From positions 1 through 64,000 of the forward strand of contig JAICJQ010000005.1 of NCBI GenBank assembly GCA_025928335.1: a stretch of DNA of 64,000 nt. Reading direction: 5' to 3'. The stretch's first letter is position 1. Every line of letters starts with the position of its first letter. The translations under genes and the position numbers were made by a program. The notes beneath the pieces were generated by a model. That model did not search any database. It saw nothing but the letters and a program-made list of their open reading frames with translations, and was not told where the DNA came from. The DNA is from Gemmatimonadaceae bacterium. GTDB lineage: Bacteria > Gemmatimonadota > Gemmatimonadetes > Gemmatimonadales > Gemmatimonadaceae. Shown here in pieces: positions 9,167 through 18,570 of this stretch.

Positions 9167-10342
9167 CTACGACGATGGCCGCTCGCCGGCAAGCAGGTGC
9201 GCGAGCTCGGACTTGAGCGACGCACGCCGAGCCTCGTAGGTCGCGCGCGCCTCGCCACTCACATCCGTCGCGCGCTCGAAGGCGTCGTCGAGCTCAGCGA
9301 TCTCGCGGACGAGACGCTGGGATCCAACTTGCTTCAGGGCCGCGGCAACGCGGCGCGGACGGCGGCGCAACGCGAAAACGAGCGCGATGACCATGGCCGC
9401 GACAAAAAGCGCGCCGACACTGGAGTACACTCGCTCGCGGCTCCCGCCGACCTCGCGTGGTGGCTCGATGCGCACCACCGCACCCGCGCCAACATCTTGG
9501 GCGAGAAAGCGGCGAAACGTCCGTCCCTCGGCACTCACGGCGGGCGTTTCTCGCAGTCCCGGTCCCTGAACGCGCGTCGTGGGCTCTTGCACGAGCAGCT
9601 CGAGCACGCCGGCCGGCTTGTCCATGCGAACCGACAGTGGAAAGGCGCTCGCCGGCAGATTGTACGTGAAAGCGACTTGACGAATGCCCGGGCTCACCGG
9701 AGCAAACAAACCCACGGTTGTGCCGCGTCGCGTGAGAGCGCCTGCCGCCAGCTCGCCGTTGCCATTGAGCTGGAAGTCCGTCGCCGTCGCGGGAATCGTG
9801 GCGCTCCACACCGGCGTCAGGCTGTCGCGCGCAACGGCGGTCATCGTACTGTCATTCTGAAGGTCGAAGACCTCGCCAATGGGGCGCTGTCCCGCGGGCG
9901 TTGCGGCGCCGATCACCAAATGACGGCCGCCAATGTGCAGGCCGACGGGGCCCGACGTCGTGTCGAAGACGACGAGCAGCGCGTCATCGCCGCGCACGAC
10001 CGGCGTACGAAGGGGCGGTGTGTAGTAGGCGACGCCGCTGTACGACGTCGACACGAAATACACCGCGTCGGAATCACCCGAGACGCGATACTGAAAGTTG
10101 AACGCGCCACTCGGCGTCGTGCGGACCGAATCGAGCGGACCCGCGTGATCGCGGCCGACGCGATGCAGGATCACCCATTGGTTGGCGACCGGCGGCTGCC
10201 GCTCGCGCATCCCGCGCACCACGCGTCCTTCGACGCGCCGCGCCGAATCCTGCTGCAGGGCTCCGACGACCGGGTGGCCTCGCGGTTCCAGCGCCCAGCC
10301 GCCCAGTCGCCGAGTCGCCCAGTCGCCGAGCACGTCGCTCAC
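9167..10342 (-). CDS. Membrane-anchored protein with carboxypeptidase-regulatory-like domain
   Basis: A protein of 391 residues, not assigned to a known function. Residues about 33-110 resemble a carboxypeptidase regulatory-like beta sandwich (VEGRVVRG...SVRTTPSGAFNFQYRV). A further beta-rich region follows to about 300. One membrane segment (VGALFVAAMVIALVFALRRRPRR) lies near 303-325, and a charged helical tail (REIAELDDAFE, YEARRASLKSELAHLL) closes the protein. The layout, with a large outside part, one helix and a short cytoplasmic coil, would need a signal peptide, but the N terminus reads MSDVLGDWATRRLGGWALEP and has none; that part is encoded by short repeats like those at 4253. The GTG start overlaps the DUF151 gene stop (GTGA). 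It is the last gene of the 19-gene run. Confidence 0.72.
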   Translation of the reverse strand: MSDVLGDWATRRLGGWALEPRGHPVVGALQQDSARRVEGRVVRGMRERQPPVANQWVILHRVGRDHAGPLDSVRTTPSGAFNFQYRVSGDSDAVYFVSTSYSGVAYYTPPLRTPVVRGDDALLVVFDTTSGPVGLHIGGRHLVIGAATPAGQRPIGEVFDLQNDSTMTAVARDSLTPVWSATIPATATDFQLNGNGELAAGALTRRGTTVGLFAPVSPGIRQVAFTYNLPASAFPLSVRMDKPAGVLELLVQEPTTRVQGPGLRETPAVSAEGRTFRRFLAQDVGAGAVVRIEPPREVGGSRERVYSSVGALFVAAMVIALVFALRRRPRRVAAALKQVGSQRLVREIAELDDAFERATDVSGEARATYEARRASLKSELAHLLAGERPSS

Positions 10343-10866
10343 AACTTGAACTTACCGAAATCCTCCGGACGCAGCTGCTCGAGGTACGACTTGAGCTGCT
10401 CGGTGCTGAGCTCCGACGACGTGTCGGGCTGAAGATTCGGCGACGAACCGTACGACTCGCCCTCCGACTCTTCCTCGTCCTCCGGGACCATGAGCAGCGA
10501 TTCGGCCGCGAAGATCGGCGCGTCGAGACGAAGCGCGATGGCGATGGCGTCCGACGGGCGAGAGTCGACGCGAATCGAGTTGCCGTCGCGCTCGAGGAGA
10601 AGCTCGCCGAAATACGTATTGTTTTCGACGCGCGTGATTTGCACGCGACGAAGCGTTGCCCCGAGGCCCGTGACGATCGCCTTGCACAAATCGTGAGTGA
10701 GGGGCCGCGCCCGCTTCATGTTATGCATGTGCATGACGATCGACTCCGCTTCCGCCTGGCCGATCCAGATCGGCAGCAGGCGCGCCGCGCCCTTCTCCTG
10801 GAGGACGACGACGTACGTCTTCGTTCCCGGGTCGATCCCCAACTTCGATACGACGACTTCAATCAT
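10339..10866 (-). CDS. Bifunctional nuclease family protein (DUF151)
   Basis: A DUF151/BFN family protein of about 175 residues; characterised relatives have DNase and RNase activity, but the function in bacteria is poorly known. It begins MIEVVVSKLGIDPGTKTYVV, then the family block LPIWIGQAEAESIVMHMHN (residues about 31-49), FGELLLERDG and SRPSDAIAIALRLDAPIF. The C-terminal tail after about residue 125 is acidic and serine-rich (EDEEESEGES). ATG 10866 matches the family start; a TTG at 10884 would overlap the metK stop and add six residues. It overlaps the downstream membrane-protein gene by four bases. Confidence 0.88.
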   Translation of the reverse strand: MIEVVVSKLGIDPGTKTYVVVLQEKGAARLLPIWIGQAEAESIVMHMHNMKRARPLTHDLCKAIVTGLGATLRRVQITRVENNTYFGELLLERDGNSIRVDSRPSDAIAIALRLDAPIFAAESLLMVPEDEEESEGESYGSSPNLQPDTSSELSTEQLKSYLEQLRPEDFGKFKL

Positions 10867-10880
10867 CTCGGTACCCACCG

Positions 10881-12053
10881 TCAACGAATCGCACGCGCGA
10901 GTCTTGCCGCCCGGTCGGTTCGTTCCCAGGTAAAAAGCGTCATCGACGACCGTCCGCTGCCAACCTTCCTCGGTGCACGGCCGAAATGTCCGTACGCGGT
11001 CGTCGCGCTGTAAATCGGTTTTCTGAGATCGAGGGCTTCGATGATGCCGCGCGGAGTGAGATCGAATTCTTCGCGCACGGCGTCCATGATACTCGATTCA
11101 GGAACGGTCGACGTGCCAAACGTATCCACCATGACGGACACCGGCTCCGCGACGCCGATGGCGTATGCCAACTGCACCTCGCATCGCCGAGCCAGACCGG
11201 CCGCGACGATGTTCTTCGCGACCCATCGCGCCGCGTAGCAGGCGCTGCGGTCCACCTTCGACGGATCTTTGCCGCTGAATGCGCCGCCGCCGTGCCGCCC
11301 CATGCCGCCATACGTATCGACAATGATCTTGCGGCCGGTGAGGCCCGCGTCGCCCTGCGGACCACCAATGACGAACCGGCCGGTGGGATTGATGTGGTAC
11401 TTCACCTTCTTCGCGCGCAGCTCTTCAGGAATTGTGGGTTCGATGATCTCGTCGATGACGGCGTTGCGAATCTTGCGGGCCGAGGCGTCGTCGGCGTGCT
11501 GCGTCGAGACGACCACCGTGTCGACCGCGACGGGCCGCTTGTCTTCGTACACCACAGTGACCTGAGCCTTCCCGTCGGGTCGCAGCCATTTCATCGCGCC
11601 GCTCTTGCGGCACTCCGCCAGCCGCTCGGTGATCCGATGCGCGAGCAAGATCGGCATCGGCATCAGCTCAGCGGTTTCGTCGGTTGCATACCCGAACATC
11701 ATCCCTTGGTCGCCGGCGCCGCCGGTATCGACGCCCATGGCAATGTCCGGCGATTGCCGATCGATCGTGCTGATCACGGCGCAGGTCTTACTATCGAAGC
11801 CGTACGCCGGGTCCGTGTAGCCGATGCGCTCGATGGTCGCCCGGACGATATCCGGGACATGGACGTAGGTAGTCGTCGTGATTTCGCCGGCGACGCACGC
11901 GAGACCTGTCGTGACCAACGTCTCGCAGGCAACCCGCGCCGTTGGATCGTCGGCGAGGATGGCGTCGAGCACGGCGTCGGAGATCGCGTCGGCGACCTTG
12001 TCGGGATGACCCTCCGTGACCGACTCGGAGGTAAAGAGATGACGATCGTACAT
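10881..12053 (-). CDS. metK: S-adenosylmethionine synthetase
   Basis: Makes S-adenosylmethionine from methionine and ATP; cytosolic tetramer. The 390-residue length is typical. Signatures seen are [20 protein letters not shown] near the N terminus, [12 protein letters not shown] near residue 113, and [17 protein letters not shown] near 260 with the phosphate-binding loop. It starts 20 bases after ptsI and is followed directly by the DUF151 gene. No SAM riboswitch precedes it, consistent with expression from the long upstream unit. MiaB and MtaB in this window use its product. Confidence 0.97.
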   Translation of the reverse strand: MYDRHLFTSESVTEGHPDKVADAISDAVLDAILADDPTARVACETLVTTGLACVAGEITTTTYVHVPDIVRATIERIGYTDPAYGFDSKTCAVISTIDRQSPDIAMGVDTGGAGDQGMMFGYATDETAELMPMPILLAHRITERLAECRKSGAMKWLRPDGKAQVTVVYEDKRPVAVDTVVVSTQHADDASARKIRNAVIDEIIEPTIPEELRAKKVKYHINPTGRFVIGGPQGDAGLTGRKIIVDTYGGMGRHGGGAFSGKDPSKVDRSACYAARWVAKNIVAAGLARRCEVQLAYAIGVAEPVSVMVDTFGTSTVPESSIMDAVREEFDLTPRGIIEALDLRKPIYSATTAYGHFGRAPRKVGSGRSSMTLFTWERTDRAARLARAIR

Positions 12054-12073
12054 GAGACCCCGGTTAGACCCAA

Positions 12074-13861
12074 CTAGAGGCTAGACTCGAGCTCTCCCGT
12101 GGGCAACCCGTCGGCGAACAACGCTTCGTCGGCCATGATGTCGGTGAGGTGGCGCCGCAGCTCCTCGGCTGCTTCCGCGGCGGTGCCTTTGGACGCGGCC
12201 GAGTTGGCGGCTTCCTCGGCGACCTCGACGGAAATCCCGCGCACGATGCGCTTGACCAGCGGTACGGACCGGGGCGCGACACTGAGCTGTCGCACGCCAA
12301 GGCCGATCAACGCGAAAGCCATCAGCGGCTGCGACGCCATCTCCCCGCACACCGCGACGTCGATGCCGTGCTGCTTCGCCGTGAACACAGTGCGCCGGAT
12401 CAACTTCAGAACCGCCGGATGCAGAGGAGTGAACCGGCTCGCGAGATTGGCGTTGCCGCGATCCACCGCCAGCGTGTACTGCACGAGGTCGTTCGTTCCG
12501 ATGCTGAAAAAAGCGACATCGTTGACGAAGGTGTCGCACGCCACCGCGGCGGCAGGCGTCTCGATCATCACGCCGAGCGGCACGTCGCGCCGGAAGGCGA
12601 CACCGCGGCGCTCGAGTTCAACCGCGGCCTCGTCGAGCAGCGCGCGCGCCGCGCGCACTTCATCGACGGTGACGACGAGCGGGAGCATGATGTGTACGTT
12701 GCCATGGACCGCCGCGCGGAGCAGCGCGCGCAGTTGCGTCGAGAAGAGTTCCGGTTGGTCGAGGCACATCCGGATCGCGCGCCAGCCGAGAAACGGATTT
12801 GGCTCGGGCGGAAATCCGCCGACTGGGAGCTTGTCGCCGCCGATGTCGAAGGTGCGTATCACCACGGGACGCCCACCGAAGGCTTCGACCACGCGCTTGT
12901 AGGCGCGGTACTGCTCGTCTTCGTCCGGCATCGACGCGCGGCCGAGGACGAGGAACTCCGTTCGCATCAATCCGACACCCTCGGCGCCGCTCGTCGCGGC
13001 GAGATCGGCTTCCTCCGGCAAATCGACGTTGGCGCGCAGCGTAATCCGAACGTCGTCGGTCGTCACCGCCTCGAGGGTCGCGAGGTGGCGAAGCTCCGCT
13101 TCCGCCAACGCTTCCTGCCGCGCGCGCTCGCGGTACGCGTCGATATCCTGGTGCGACGGGTTGATCGCGAGAAGACCGGTCGAGCCGTCGAGGATCGCCG
13201 TCTCGCGCCCGTTGAGTTGTTGCGTGGCGGTGCGCAGCCCGACGATCGCCGGCAACCCGAGTGAGCGCGCGAGAATGGCGACGTGGGACGTGCGCGTCCC
13301 GGTATCAGTGGCGATCGCCTTGATCGCCGTGCGGTCCAGCTGCACGGTGAGGCTCGGCGTGAGGTCGTGCGTGACGAGAATCGCCTCCGCGCCTTTCGGC
13401 AGATCCACCGGATCGTGGTCCGGAAGGTCGAGCAGCATGGTCAGCACGCGGATCTCGACGTCTTTCAAGTCGCCGACGCGCTCGCGCAGCATCGCCTGCG
13501 GTGCGTGAGCGAACCGCTGTGACCACTCGAACATCACGATCTCGAACGCCTTCTCGGCGCCGATGTTCTGCCGGATCAGCTCTTCGACGGCAGAAGTGAG
13601 GTCGGTGTCGTCGAGAATGAAGCGCTGGGCATCGAAGATGGCGGCCTCCTGCTTGCCCGCGGTGCGCTCGACGCGATCCCGGATCTGCGCGAGACGCTCC
13701 TTGGCGCGCGCGAACGCGTCGTGCAGTCGTTCGATCTCGCCGGGGATCGCGTCGTCGGTGATGATGCGGTGCTTGACCTCGGGAATCTCCCACCGCAGGA
13801 GATGCACGGGTCCGACCGCGATACCGGGCGACGCTGGTATACCGACGAGCTTACGATCCAC
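12074..13861 (-). CDS. ptsI: PTS enzyme I (phosphoenolpyruvate-protein phosphotransferase)
   Basis: First enzyme of the PTS: takes phosphate from phosphoenolpyruvate on a histidine and passes it to HPr. 595 residues, normal length. The active-site histidine is His193 in [14 protein letters not shown]. The PEP-binding barrel carries [12 protein letters not shown], the MLP-containing stretch VHIMLPLV, and CGEMASQP. The GTG start directly follows the ptsH stop (TGAGTG). The gene order ptsH-ptsI after EIIABCD shows that this PTS has all phosphate-carrying parts in one unit. Confidence 0.96.
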   Translation of the reverse strand: MDRKLVGIPASPGIAVGPVHLLRWEIPEVKHRIITDDAIPGEIERLHDAFARAKERLAQIRDRVERTAGKQEAAIFDAQRFILDDTDLTSAVEELIRQNIGAEKAFEIVMFEWSQRFAHAPQAMLRERVGDLKDVEIRVLTMLLDLPDHDPVDLPKGAEAILVTHDLTPSLTVQLDRTAIKAIATDTGTRTSHVAILARSLGLPAIVGLRTATQQLNGRETAILDGSTGLLAINPSHQDIDAYRERARQEALAEAELRHLATLEAVTTDDVRITLRANVDLPEEADLAATSGAEGVGLMRTEFLVLGRASMPDEDEQYRAYKRVVEAFGGRPVVIRTFDIGGDKLPVGGFPPEPNPFLGWRAIRMCLDQPELFSTQLRALLRAAVHGNVHIMLPLVVTVDEVRAARALLDEAAVELERRGVAFRRDVPLGVMIETPAAAVACDTFVNDVAFFSIGTNDLVQYTLAVDRGNANLASRFTPLHPAVLKLIRRTVFTAKQHGIDVAVCGEMASQPLMAFALIGLGVRQLSVAPRSVPLVKRIVRGISVEVAEEAANSAASKGTAAEAAEELRRHLTDIMADEALFADGLPTGELESSL

Positions 13862-14128
13862 TCAGCTTTCTCCGAATTTGCTGATCACGAGGTTGGCCAA
13901 CGCGTCGATCGCCTGATCGGCGTCTGGTCCTTCGGCCCGCAGAACGATCGATGACCCATGCTCCGCCGCCAGCATCATCACGCCCATGATGCTTTTGCCG
14001 TTTACGTCGAGATCATCCTTCACAATCGTAATCTCGCTCTGAAATTTGGCCGCGAGCTTTACGATTTCCGCGGCCGGTCTGGCGTGGAGTCCGTTCCGAT
14101 TAGCGATCTGGACGGTGCGTTCGGGCAT
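13862..14128 (-). CDS. ptsH: HPr phosphocarrier protein
   Basis: An 88-residue phosphocarrier between enzyme I and EIIA. The PTS phosphorylation site is His15 in NRNGLHARPAAE. Ser46 in GKSIMGVMML is the regulatory site used by HPr kinase, whose gene lies in the same unit. ATG 14128 is chosen because it overlaps the EIID stop by the ATGA pattern and yields the standard length. Presence of both His15 and Ser46 supports dual transport and regulatory use. Confidence 0.96.
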   Translation of the reverse strand: MPERTVQIANRNGLHARPAAEIVKLAAKFQSEITIVKDDLDVNGKSIMGVMMLAAEHGSSIVLRAEGPDADQAIDALANLVISKFGES

Positions 14129-14910
14129 CAGGGGATCACCGAGATGAGGACGAAGGCGGCGAGCACGAAGAGGGAGAGTCGCCACCCGTCAATGCGACCC
14201 TTGAGACGCACGATCAACAGCGAACCGAGCGCTACCGCGACGAGGACGAAGCCGATCAGGTTCCTGCCCGGACCGATCACCCGCCCGAGCGCGAGCGGGA
14301 TCGCGATGCCAGTCGCGAGCGCCGCGAGACGGCCGATCTGTTGTGGACCCTGACGCAACACCGGGTTGCCCAACGCCGTCGCCACGCGTAGGCCGTGCGT
14401 CCAGCCGGTGCGCAGCCCCCAAATCCGCAACCCGAAGTGGCCGATGTTGTAGGCCACAAGGAAAAATGCAAGGACCGCCAAGGTCCCGGCGCCGATCCCG
14501 AAGAGGGCGAGCGACGCGAGCGAGCAGAGGGGAAGCCAACCAGCCCAGACCAGCCTGTCGCCGACGCTCCCCAGCGGTCCACAAAGCGCCGTGCGGAAAC
14601 GCTCGATCCGCTCCGGCGGCTCTCCGTCCAACTCGGCGCGCGCCAGCGCGCCGACGGCGATCGATGCGAGATACGGATGAGCGTTGAAGTAGTGCGCCTC
14701 GCGCGCCAACGCCGACTTGAAGCGCGCCGAGTGAATGCCCTCGGGCAGCAGTTGCAGGGCCGGCTCGACGCAGAAGCCAATGCCGTTGCCGAGGAGGCTC
14801 TCGTAGTTCCACGCGCCCTGAATCGCCAGCAAGCGAATGAAAATCGCGAGGCGCGTACGGAACGGCAGCTCGGGAACCCGGCGCGGAGACGGCTGGGCGG
14901 CGGCGCTCAT
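14128..14910 (-). CDS. PTS mannose-family component IID
   Basis: Membrane subunit of the mannose/fructose/sorbose-type permease, 260 residues. Family traits are the N-terminal QGAWNYESLLGNGIGFCVEP stretch, HYFNAHPYLASIAVGAL with LCGPLGSVGDRLVWAGWLP, and several hydrophobic segments near the C terminus. The ATG at 14910 overlaps the EIIC stop (ATGA). It also overlaps ptsH, so translation of transporter and HPr is likely coupled. Confidence 0.93.
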   Translation of the reverse strand: MSAAAQPSPRRVPELPFRTRLAIFIRLLAIQGAWNYESLLGNGIGFCVEPALQLLPEGIHSARFKSALAREAHYFNAHPYLASIAVGALARAELDGEPPERIERFRTALCGPLGSVGDRLVWAGWLPLCSLASLALFGIGAGTLAVLAFFLVAYNIGHFGLRIWGLRTGWTHGLRVATALGNPVLRQGPQQIGRLAALATGIAIPLALGRVIGPGRNLIGFVLVAVALGSLLIVRLKGRIDGWRLSLFVLAAFVLISVIP

Positions 14911-15584
14911 CGCACGAACAGGAAAAAGAGACCCGCGACCAAACCGCCGATGAAGAACCAGCGCGCGCCGGCAGTCGAGTGAAAGAGCTTCCACGCCGCG
15001 CCGCCGGCGACGCTCGCCGCGGTCGCGACGGCGATCGCCCGCGAGAGCCGCGCGTCCATCATCCACGTGCGAATACAGAAATCAGCCAGCGGCGCGAGGA
15101 GTAAATAGGCTATCGCGGTGAGAAGGATGCCGCGCACGAGATCAGCGGTCATGCCGAGCAACTGGAGCGAGATCACGGCCCCGCGAGAGCCGGCTTCGAG
15201 GGCGTCACGTCGCTGGCCGGCCCACAGGGCGTTCGCCTGTCGCAGCTTCACCATCGTCCAGCCGCCGACCCACGTCGTGGCCAGGGCAGCGACCATGGCG
15301 AGCGTCATCGCGCCGGCCGGGTGCGAGGGGTGCGACGAGAAAATCGCGCCGCCGACCACGGACGCCGAGCCCCACTCCGGATAGCGCGACGCGCCGAATG
15401 GAAGCGTCTCGAGGGCAATCAACTCGAGGGTCGCGCCGATGAGCAATCCGCTCGCCGGCTGCCCGATGAGAACTCCCGTGATGGTCGCCGCGACCAGTGG
15501 GCGCGAGATCATTGCCTGAGGAAAGCTCACGACGTCGAGCCCGAGGACGCCCCCGAGCAGCGCGATGGGAAGCATGTCGAGCAT
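14907..15584 (-). CDS. PTS mannose-family component IIC
   Basis: Membrane channel subunit of the mannose-type PTS, about 225 residues with six or more hydrophobic stretches. Family signature DVVSFPQAMISRPLVAATIT then GVLIGQPASGLLIGATLEL is at residues about 17-57, and LPFGASRYPEWGSASVVGG follows. The ATG at 15584 shares one base with the EIIB stop; a GTG just before it is equally possible. Presence of a well-preserved IIC and IID suggests that the system can transport and is not only regulatory. Confidence 0.92.
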   Translation of the reverse strand: MLDMLPIALLGGVLGLDVVSFPQAMISRPLVAATITGVLIGQPASGLLIGATLELIALETLPFGASRYPEWGSASVVGGAIFSSHPSHPAGAMTLAMVAALATTWVGGWTMVKLRQANALWAGQRRDALEAGSRGAVISLQLLGMTADLVRGILLTAIAYLLLAPLADFCIRTWMMDARLSRAIAVATAASVAGGAAWKLFHSTAGARWFFIGGLVAGLFFLFVR

Positions 15585-16069
15585 CACAGCGCCGATCCGT
15601 TGAGCAGGTCGGGCAGCGAGACCGCGCGCGCGCCGGGGACGTCCTGGGCGCTTACCTTGACACCGTTCGCCGCGAGGCCACGCAGCTGAGCCTCTTCGTC
15701 GGGCGAGAGAAAGACGTACCGCAGCCGCTGCACGCGGCCCGGCTTCGAGTGAATTCCGCCGACGTTGACGGTCGTCACGACCCCGCCGTTGACGAGACGC
15801 TGCATCGTCGCGATATCGCCGGTCAGCAAGATGCCGCGCCGATGGTCGGCGAGATACTTTGGCAGCGCGGTGATCGCATCGGTCGCGGAGTGGAAGTAGA
15901 CCTCCATTTCCGGCGGCACCCCCATGCGATACAGCTCCTGCTCCCAATCGCTCGCGGCGACGGTGTCGTCGACGAGCACGATGAAGCCGATATCGAGCGG
16001 CTGCCCCCAACCGACCACGACCTGGCCATGAATGAGCCGGTCGTCGATGCGGAAGAGCTCAACCGTCAC
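15584..16069 (-). CDS. PTS mannose-family component IIB
   Basis: Cytosolic phosphocarrier that receives phosphate from EIIA and passes it to the sugar. 161 residues, typical. The phospho-histidine is His14 in FRIDDRLIHGQVVVGW; the family segments VDDTVAASDWEQ, LLTGDIATMQRLV and NVGGIH follow. GTG start overlaps the EIIA stop (GTGA). The substrate cannot be read from the sequence. Confidence 0.94.
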   Translation of the reverse strand: MTVELFRIDDRLIHGQVVVGWGQPLDIGFIVLVDDTVAASDWEQELYRMGVPPEMEVYFHSATDAITALPKYLADHRRGILLTGDIATMQRLVNGGVVTTVNVGGIHSKPGRVQRLRYVFLSPDEEAQLRGLAANGVKVSAQDVPGARAVSLPDLLNGSAL

Positions 16070-16497
16070 TGCCCGTTCCCTCCGGTCGCGGCGCCGTGCA
16101 CGGCGATCGCGGCGCGGCCGCGCTCCGCGGCGTGACGGGCCGCTTCCGGCGCCGGCCTCGCTTCGGAGAAGACGAAATCGAGCAGTGTCGGAAGATTTGC
16201 GCCCGCGACGAGGACGGCGTCATCCATACCACGAAGGATTCGGCGCGAGGCCATCGTACAGCTTCCGGCTTGGAGATCGGTGAAGATGACGCGCACACCG
16301 TGTTCGATCATTCGGCGGCGTAAGAGATCTTCGATGTCCTCGACGCTGAGCTGATGGACGGCGATAGGGATCAGCTGTCCGCCCCGCCCGGTGATCTGCT
16401 GCACCGCGGAGACGAGACCCGCGGCGAACTCGCCGTGTCCAGCGACGATGGCGCGCGGGGCCGTCATCGCACCGCCTTGGCTCGCTTCGCTACTCAT
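16066..16497 (-). CDS. PTS mannose-family component IIA
   Basis: Cytosolic EIIA of the mannose family, 143 residues. The phospho-histidine is His21 in AIVAGHGEFAAGL (His11 counted from the second Met). The segments VIFTDLQAGSC and VAGANLPTLLDFVF fit the family fold. ATG 16497 is preferred because AGGA lies six bases upstream, within the end of hprK, which it overlaps by eight bases; ATG 16467 is an alternative. It is not fused to EIIB, unlike ManX of Escherichia coli. Confidence 0.93.
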   Translation of the reverse strand: MSSEASQGGAMTAPRAIVAGHGEFAAGLVSAVQQITGRGGQLIPIAVHQLSVEDIEDLLRRRMIEHGVRVIFTDLQAGSCTMASRRILRGMDDAVLVAGANLPTLLDFVFSEARPAPEAARHAAERGRAAIAVHGAATGGNGQ

Positions 16498-17461
16498 TGT
16501 CTTCCTGAAGATATCGAGCCACGTCGTTCCGTCCGCGCATCTGGCGCATCAAGCGCTCATTGAAGCGCTCGGCCGGATCGACGCCGCTGTACTTGAGCAG
16601 GTGATTCATCGCGATGACTTCGGCGATCACGGTGATGTTCTTTCCGGGATTCAGCGGTACGCGCACCAACGGGACATTCACGTCGAGAATGGGTTTCGTT
16701 TCGCCATCCAAGCCGGTGCGGTCGACCGGCGCGTCGTGATCCCATTCTTCGAGCTGGACGACGACCTCGATGCGCTTTTGCTGGCGTACGGCACGAACGC
16801 CGAAGATCCCAGGGATATCGACCAGTCCAACGCCGCGGATCTCCATGTGATGCCGTTGAAGCTCGTGGCCGCGCCCAATCAGTACGTCACGTCCTCGACG
16901 ACTCACGATGACCAAGTCGTCCGCGACGAGGCGATGGCCCCGCTCGACGAGATCGAGCACGCACTCGGATTTGCCGATGCCACTGCGTCCGACGAACAGC
17001 AGCCCGACGCCAAACACGTCGGCGAGCGAGCCATGGACGTTCGTCGTCGGAGCGAACTCCTCCTCGAGCCAGGGCTTGAGATGATTGTAAAACTCGTTCG
17101 TCTTCAGGTGCGATCGAATCAGCGCGACGTTCGACGCCGCGGCGATGTCGCACAGATCCGGCCCCGGTTCCAGTCCCTTCGTGATGAACACACACGGGAT
17201 CGGGAACGAAAAAAACTTCTCGAGGTTGCGCCGGCGAAGCTCCGGGTCGAGCGATTTGAGATAGGTGATCTCGGTCTCGCCGAGGACCTGAAGGCGCTTC
17301 GCCGGGAAGCGGTCTACGTATCCCGCCAACACGAGGCCCGGGCTCGAAGCGTTCGGATTCTCGATCAGACGCTCGAGGCCGTGCGGCGGAGCGACGTGCT
17401 CCAGCTGCAGCGTGTCGCGCATTCGCTCGAGCAGGCGGCCAACGGTCAGCTTCGGCGTCAC
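16490..17461 (-). CDS. hprK: HPr kinase/phosphorylase
   Basis: A bifunctional enzyme that phosphorylates and dephosphorylates HPr on Ser46. 323 residues. An N-terminal domain of about 130 residues is followed by the catalytic domain: His143 in NVHGSLADVFGVG, Walker A GRSGIGKS at 158-165, ADDLV near 182, and the signature EIRGVGLVDIPGIFGVRAV near 210-230. GTG 17461 is chosen because it overlaps the glycosyltransferase stop (GTGA) and gives the normal length. It heads the PTS block and its target Ser46 is present in the ptsH of the same unit. Confidence 0.96.
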   Translation of the reverse strand: MTPKLTVGRLLERMRDTLQLEHVAPPHGLERLIENPNASSPGLVLAGYVDRFPAKRLQVLGETEITYLKSLDPELRRRNLEKFFSFPIPCVFITKGLEPGPDLCDIAAASNVALIRSHLKTNEFYNHLKPWLEEEFAPTTNVHGSLADVFGVGLLFVGRSGIGKSECVLDLVERGHRLVADDLVIVSRRGRDVLIGRGHELQRHHMEIRGVGLVDIPGIFGVRAVRQQKRIEVVVQLEEWDHDAPVDRTGLDGETKPILDVNVPLVRVPLNPGKNITVIAEVIAMNHLLKYSGVDPAERFNERLMRQMRGRNDVARYLQEDNE

Positions 17462-18570
17462 GCGCCCCTCGCTCGCTGGGCGATGACGCTCTTCAGATGC
17501 GCCTCGGTTTGGTCCGCCGCTCGCTCCCAGGTGAAGCTCTCGGCGAAGGTGCGTGCCTCCGCACCCAGACGCTCGACCAGCTCGCGCGACTCGGCGACGC
17601 GTCGCATCGCCGCGGCCATGCCGCGGACGTCGCCGTGGGGCACGAGGAATCCCGTATGGCCGTCGCGTACGGACTCGCGAATGCCCGGTGAGTTCGAGGC
17701 GACGACGGGCGTGGCGCAGGCGGCGGCTTCGAGATTGGTGATGCCCCAACCCTCCTTTGGCGACGCGAACACGAGCGCCCACGAGCGGCGCAGCAACGCG
17801 AGCTTGTCCGGCTCGCTGATTCGCCCAAGAAACCGCACGCGGTCGCCGAGGTCAAGCGAGCGTGCGAGCTCCTCGAGCGCGGGGCGGTAGTCGCCGGCTC
17901 CGGCGATCTCGAGACGTGCGTCGCGCCGCGCGAGCTCGGCGAACGCGCGAATGACGAGGTGCACGCCTTTGTATTTCTTGAGGCGGCCGAGATAGGCGAA
18001 GACGGGCGTCGGCGACCGCGCGGCGGGATGCGGCGTGTAGCCGACCGTATCGATTCCGGGGTAGATCACGGCAATCGACGCCCGCGGAATTCCGCGATTT
18101 ACGAGATCGTCGGCCGTGCTCTCGCTGATCGCCTCGAACGGAACGTGGCGATAGCTCCAACCCAACGGACGCTCCGCCGTCCAGACCGCGGCGGCGAGGG
18201 GAGCGGCGAGCTCTTGGAAGACCGTCGAGCCGAAGAGGTGCGGCACGAGTGCAACGGTCGCCGCGGCGTCCCAGCGCTGCGTATACAACGGGATCTTGTT
18301 GATGTCCTCGACGAGAACGTCCGCCCAGCCGTCGAGATGCCGGCGAAAGTACCGACGCGCGTACAACGGAAAGCTGTGTCGCGTGCCGACGCGAAAGACC
18401 TCGATCCTGTCGAGCATCGCGTATGGCGGGCAATTCGGCCAGCCGCCGCAGAGCAATCGCACGGAGTGCCCCTTCGCGGCGAGGCGGCCGAAGATCTCAT
18501 GCAAGTGAATCTCGGCGCCGCCGGCGAGTGGATTCTCCCGGTCCTGCCAGTTCACGACGAGGATCTTCAC
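17458..18570 (-). CDS. Glycosyltransferase family 4 (GT-B fold)
   Basis: A 370-residue GT-B glycosyltransferase, likely for an envelope glycan or lipid. N-terminal domain: VNWQDRENPLAGGAEIHLHEIF with the glycine-rich acceptor-side loop. C-terminal nucleotide-sugar domain: YLGRLKKYKGVHLVIRAFA, VRFLGRISE, and the EX7E element in PKEGWGITNLEAAACATPVV. The donor and acceptor cannot be assigned. GTG start overlaps the nusB stop by one base, and the gene overlaps hprK by four. No other glycan genes are next to it. Confidence 0.88.
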   Translation of the reverse strand: MKILVVNWQDRENPLAGGAEIHLHEIFGRLAAKGHSVRLLCGGWPNCPPYAMLDRIEVFRVGTRHSFPLYARRYFRRHLDGWADVLVEDINKIPLYTQRWDAAATVALVPHLFGSTVFQELAAPLAAAVWTAERPLGWSYRHVPFEAISESTADDLVNRGIPRASIAVIYPGIDTVGYTPHPAARSPTPVFAYLGRLKKYKGVHLVIRAFAELARRDARLEIAGAGDYRPALEELARSLDLGDRVRFLGRISEPDKLALLRRSWALVFASPKEGWGITNLEAAACATPVVASNSPGIRESVRDGHTGFLVPHGDVRGMAAAMRRVAESRELVERLGAEARTFAESFTWERAADQTEAHLKSVIAQRARGA

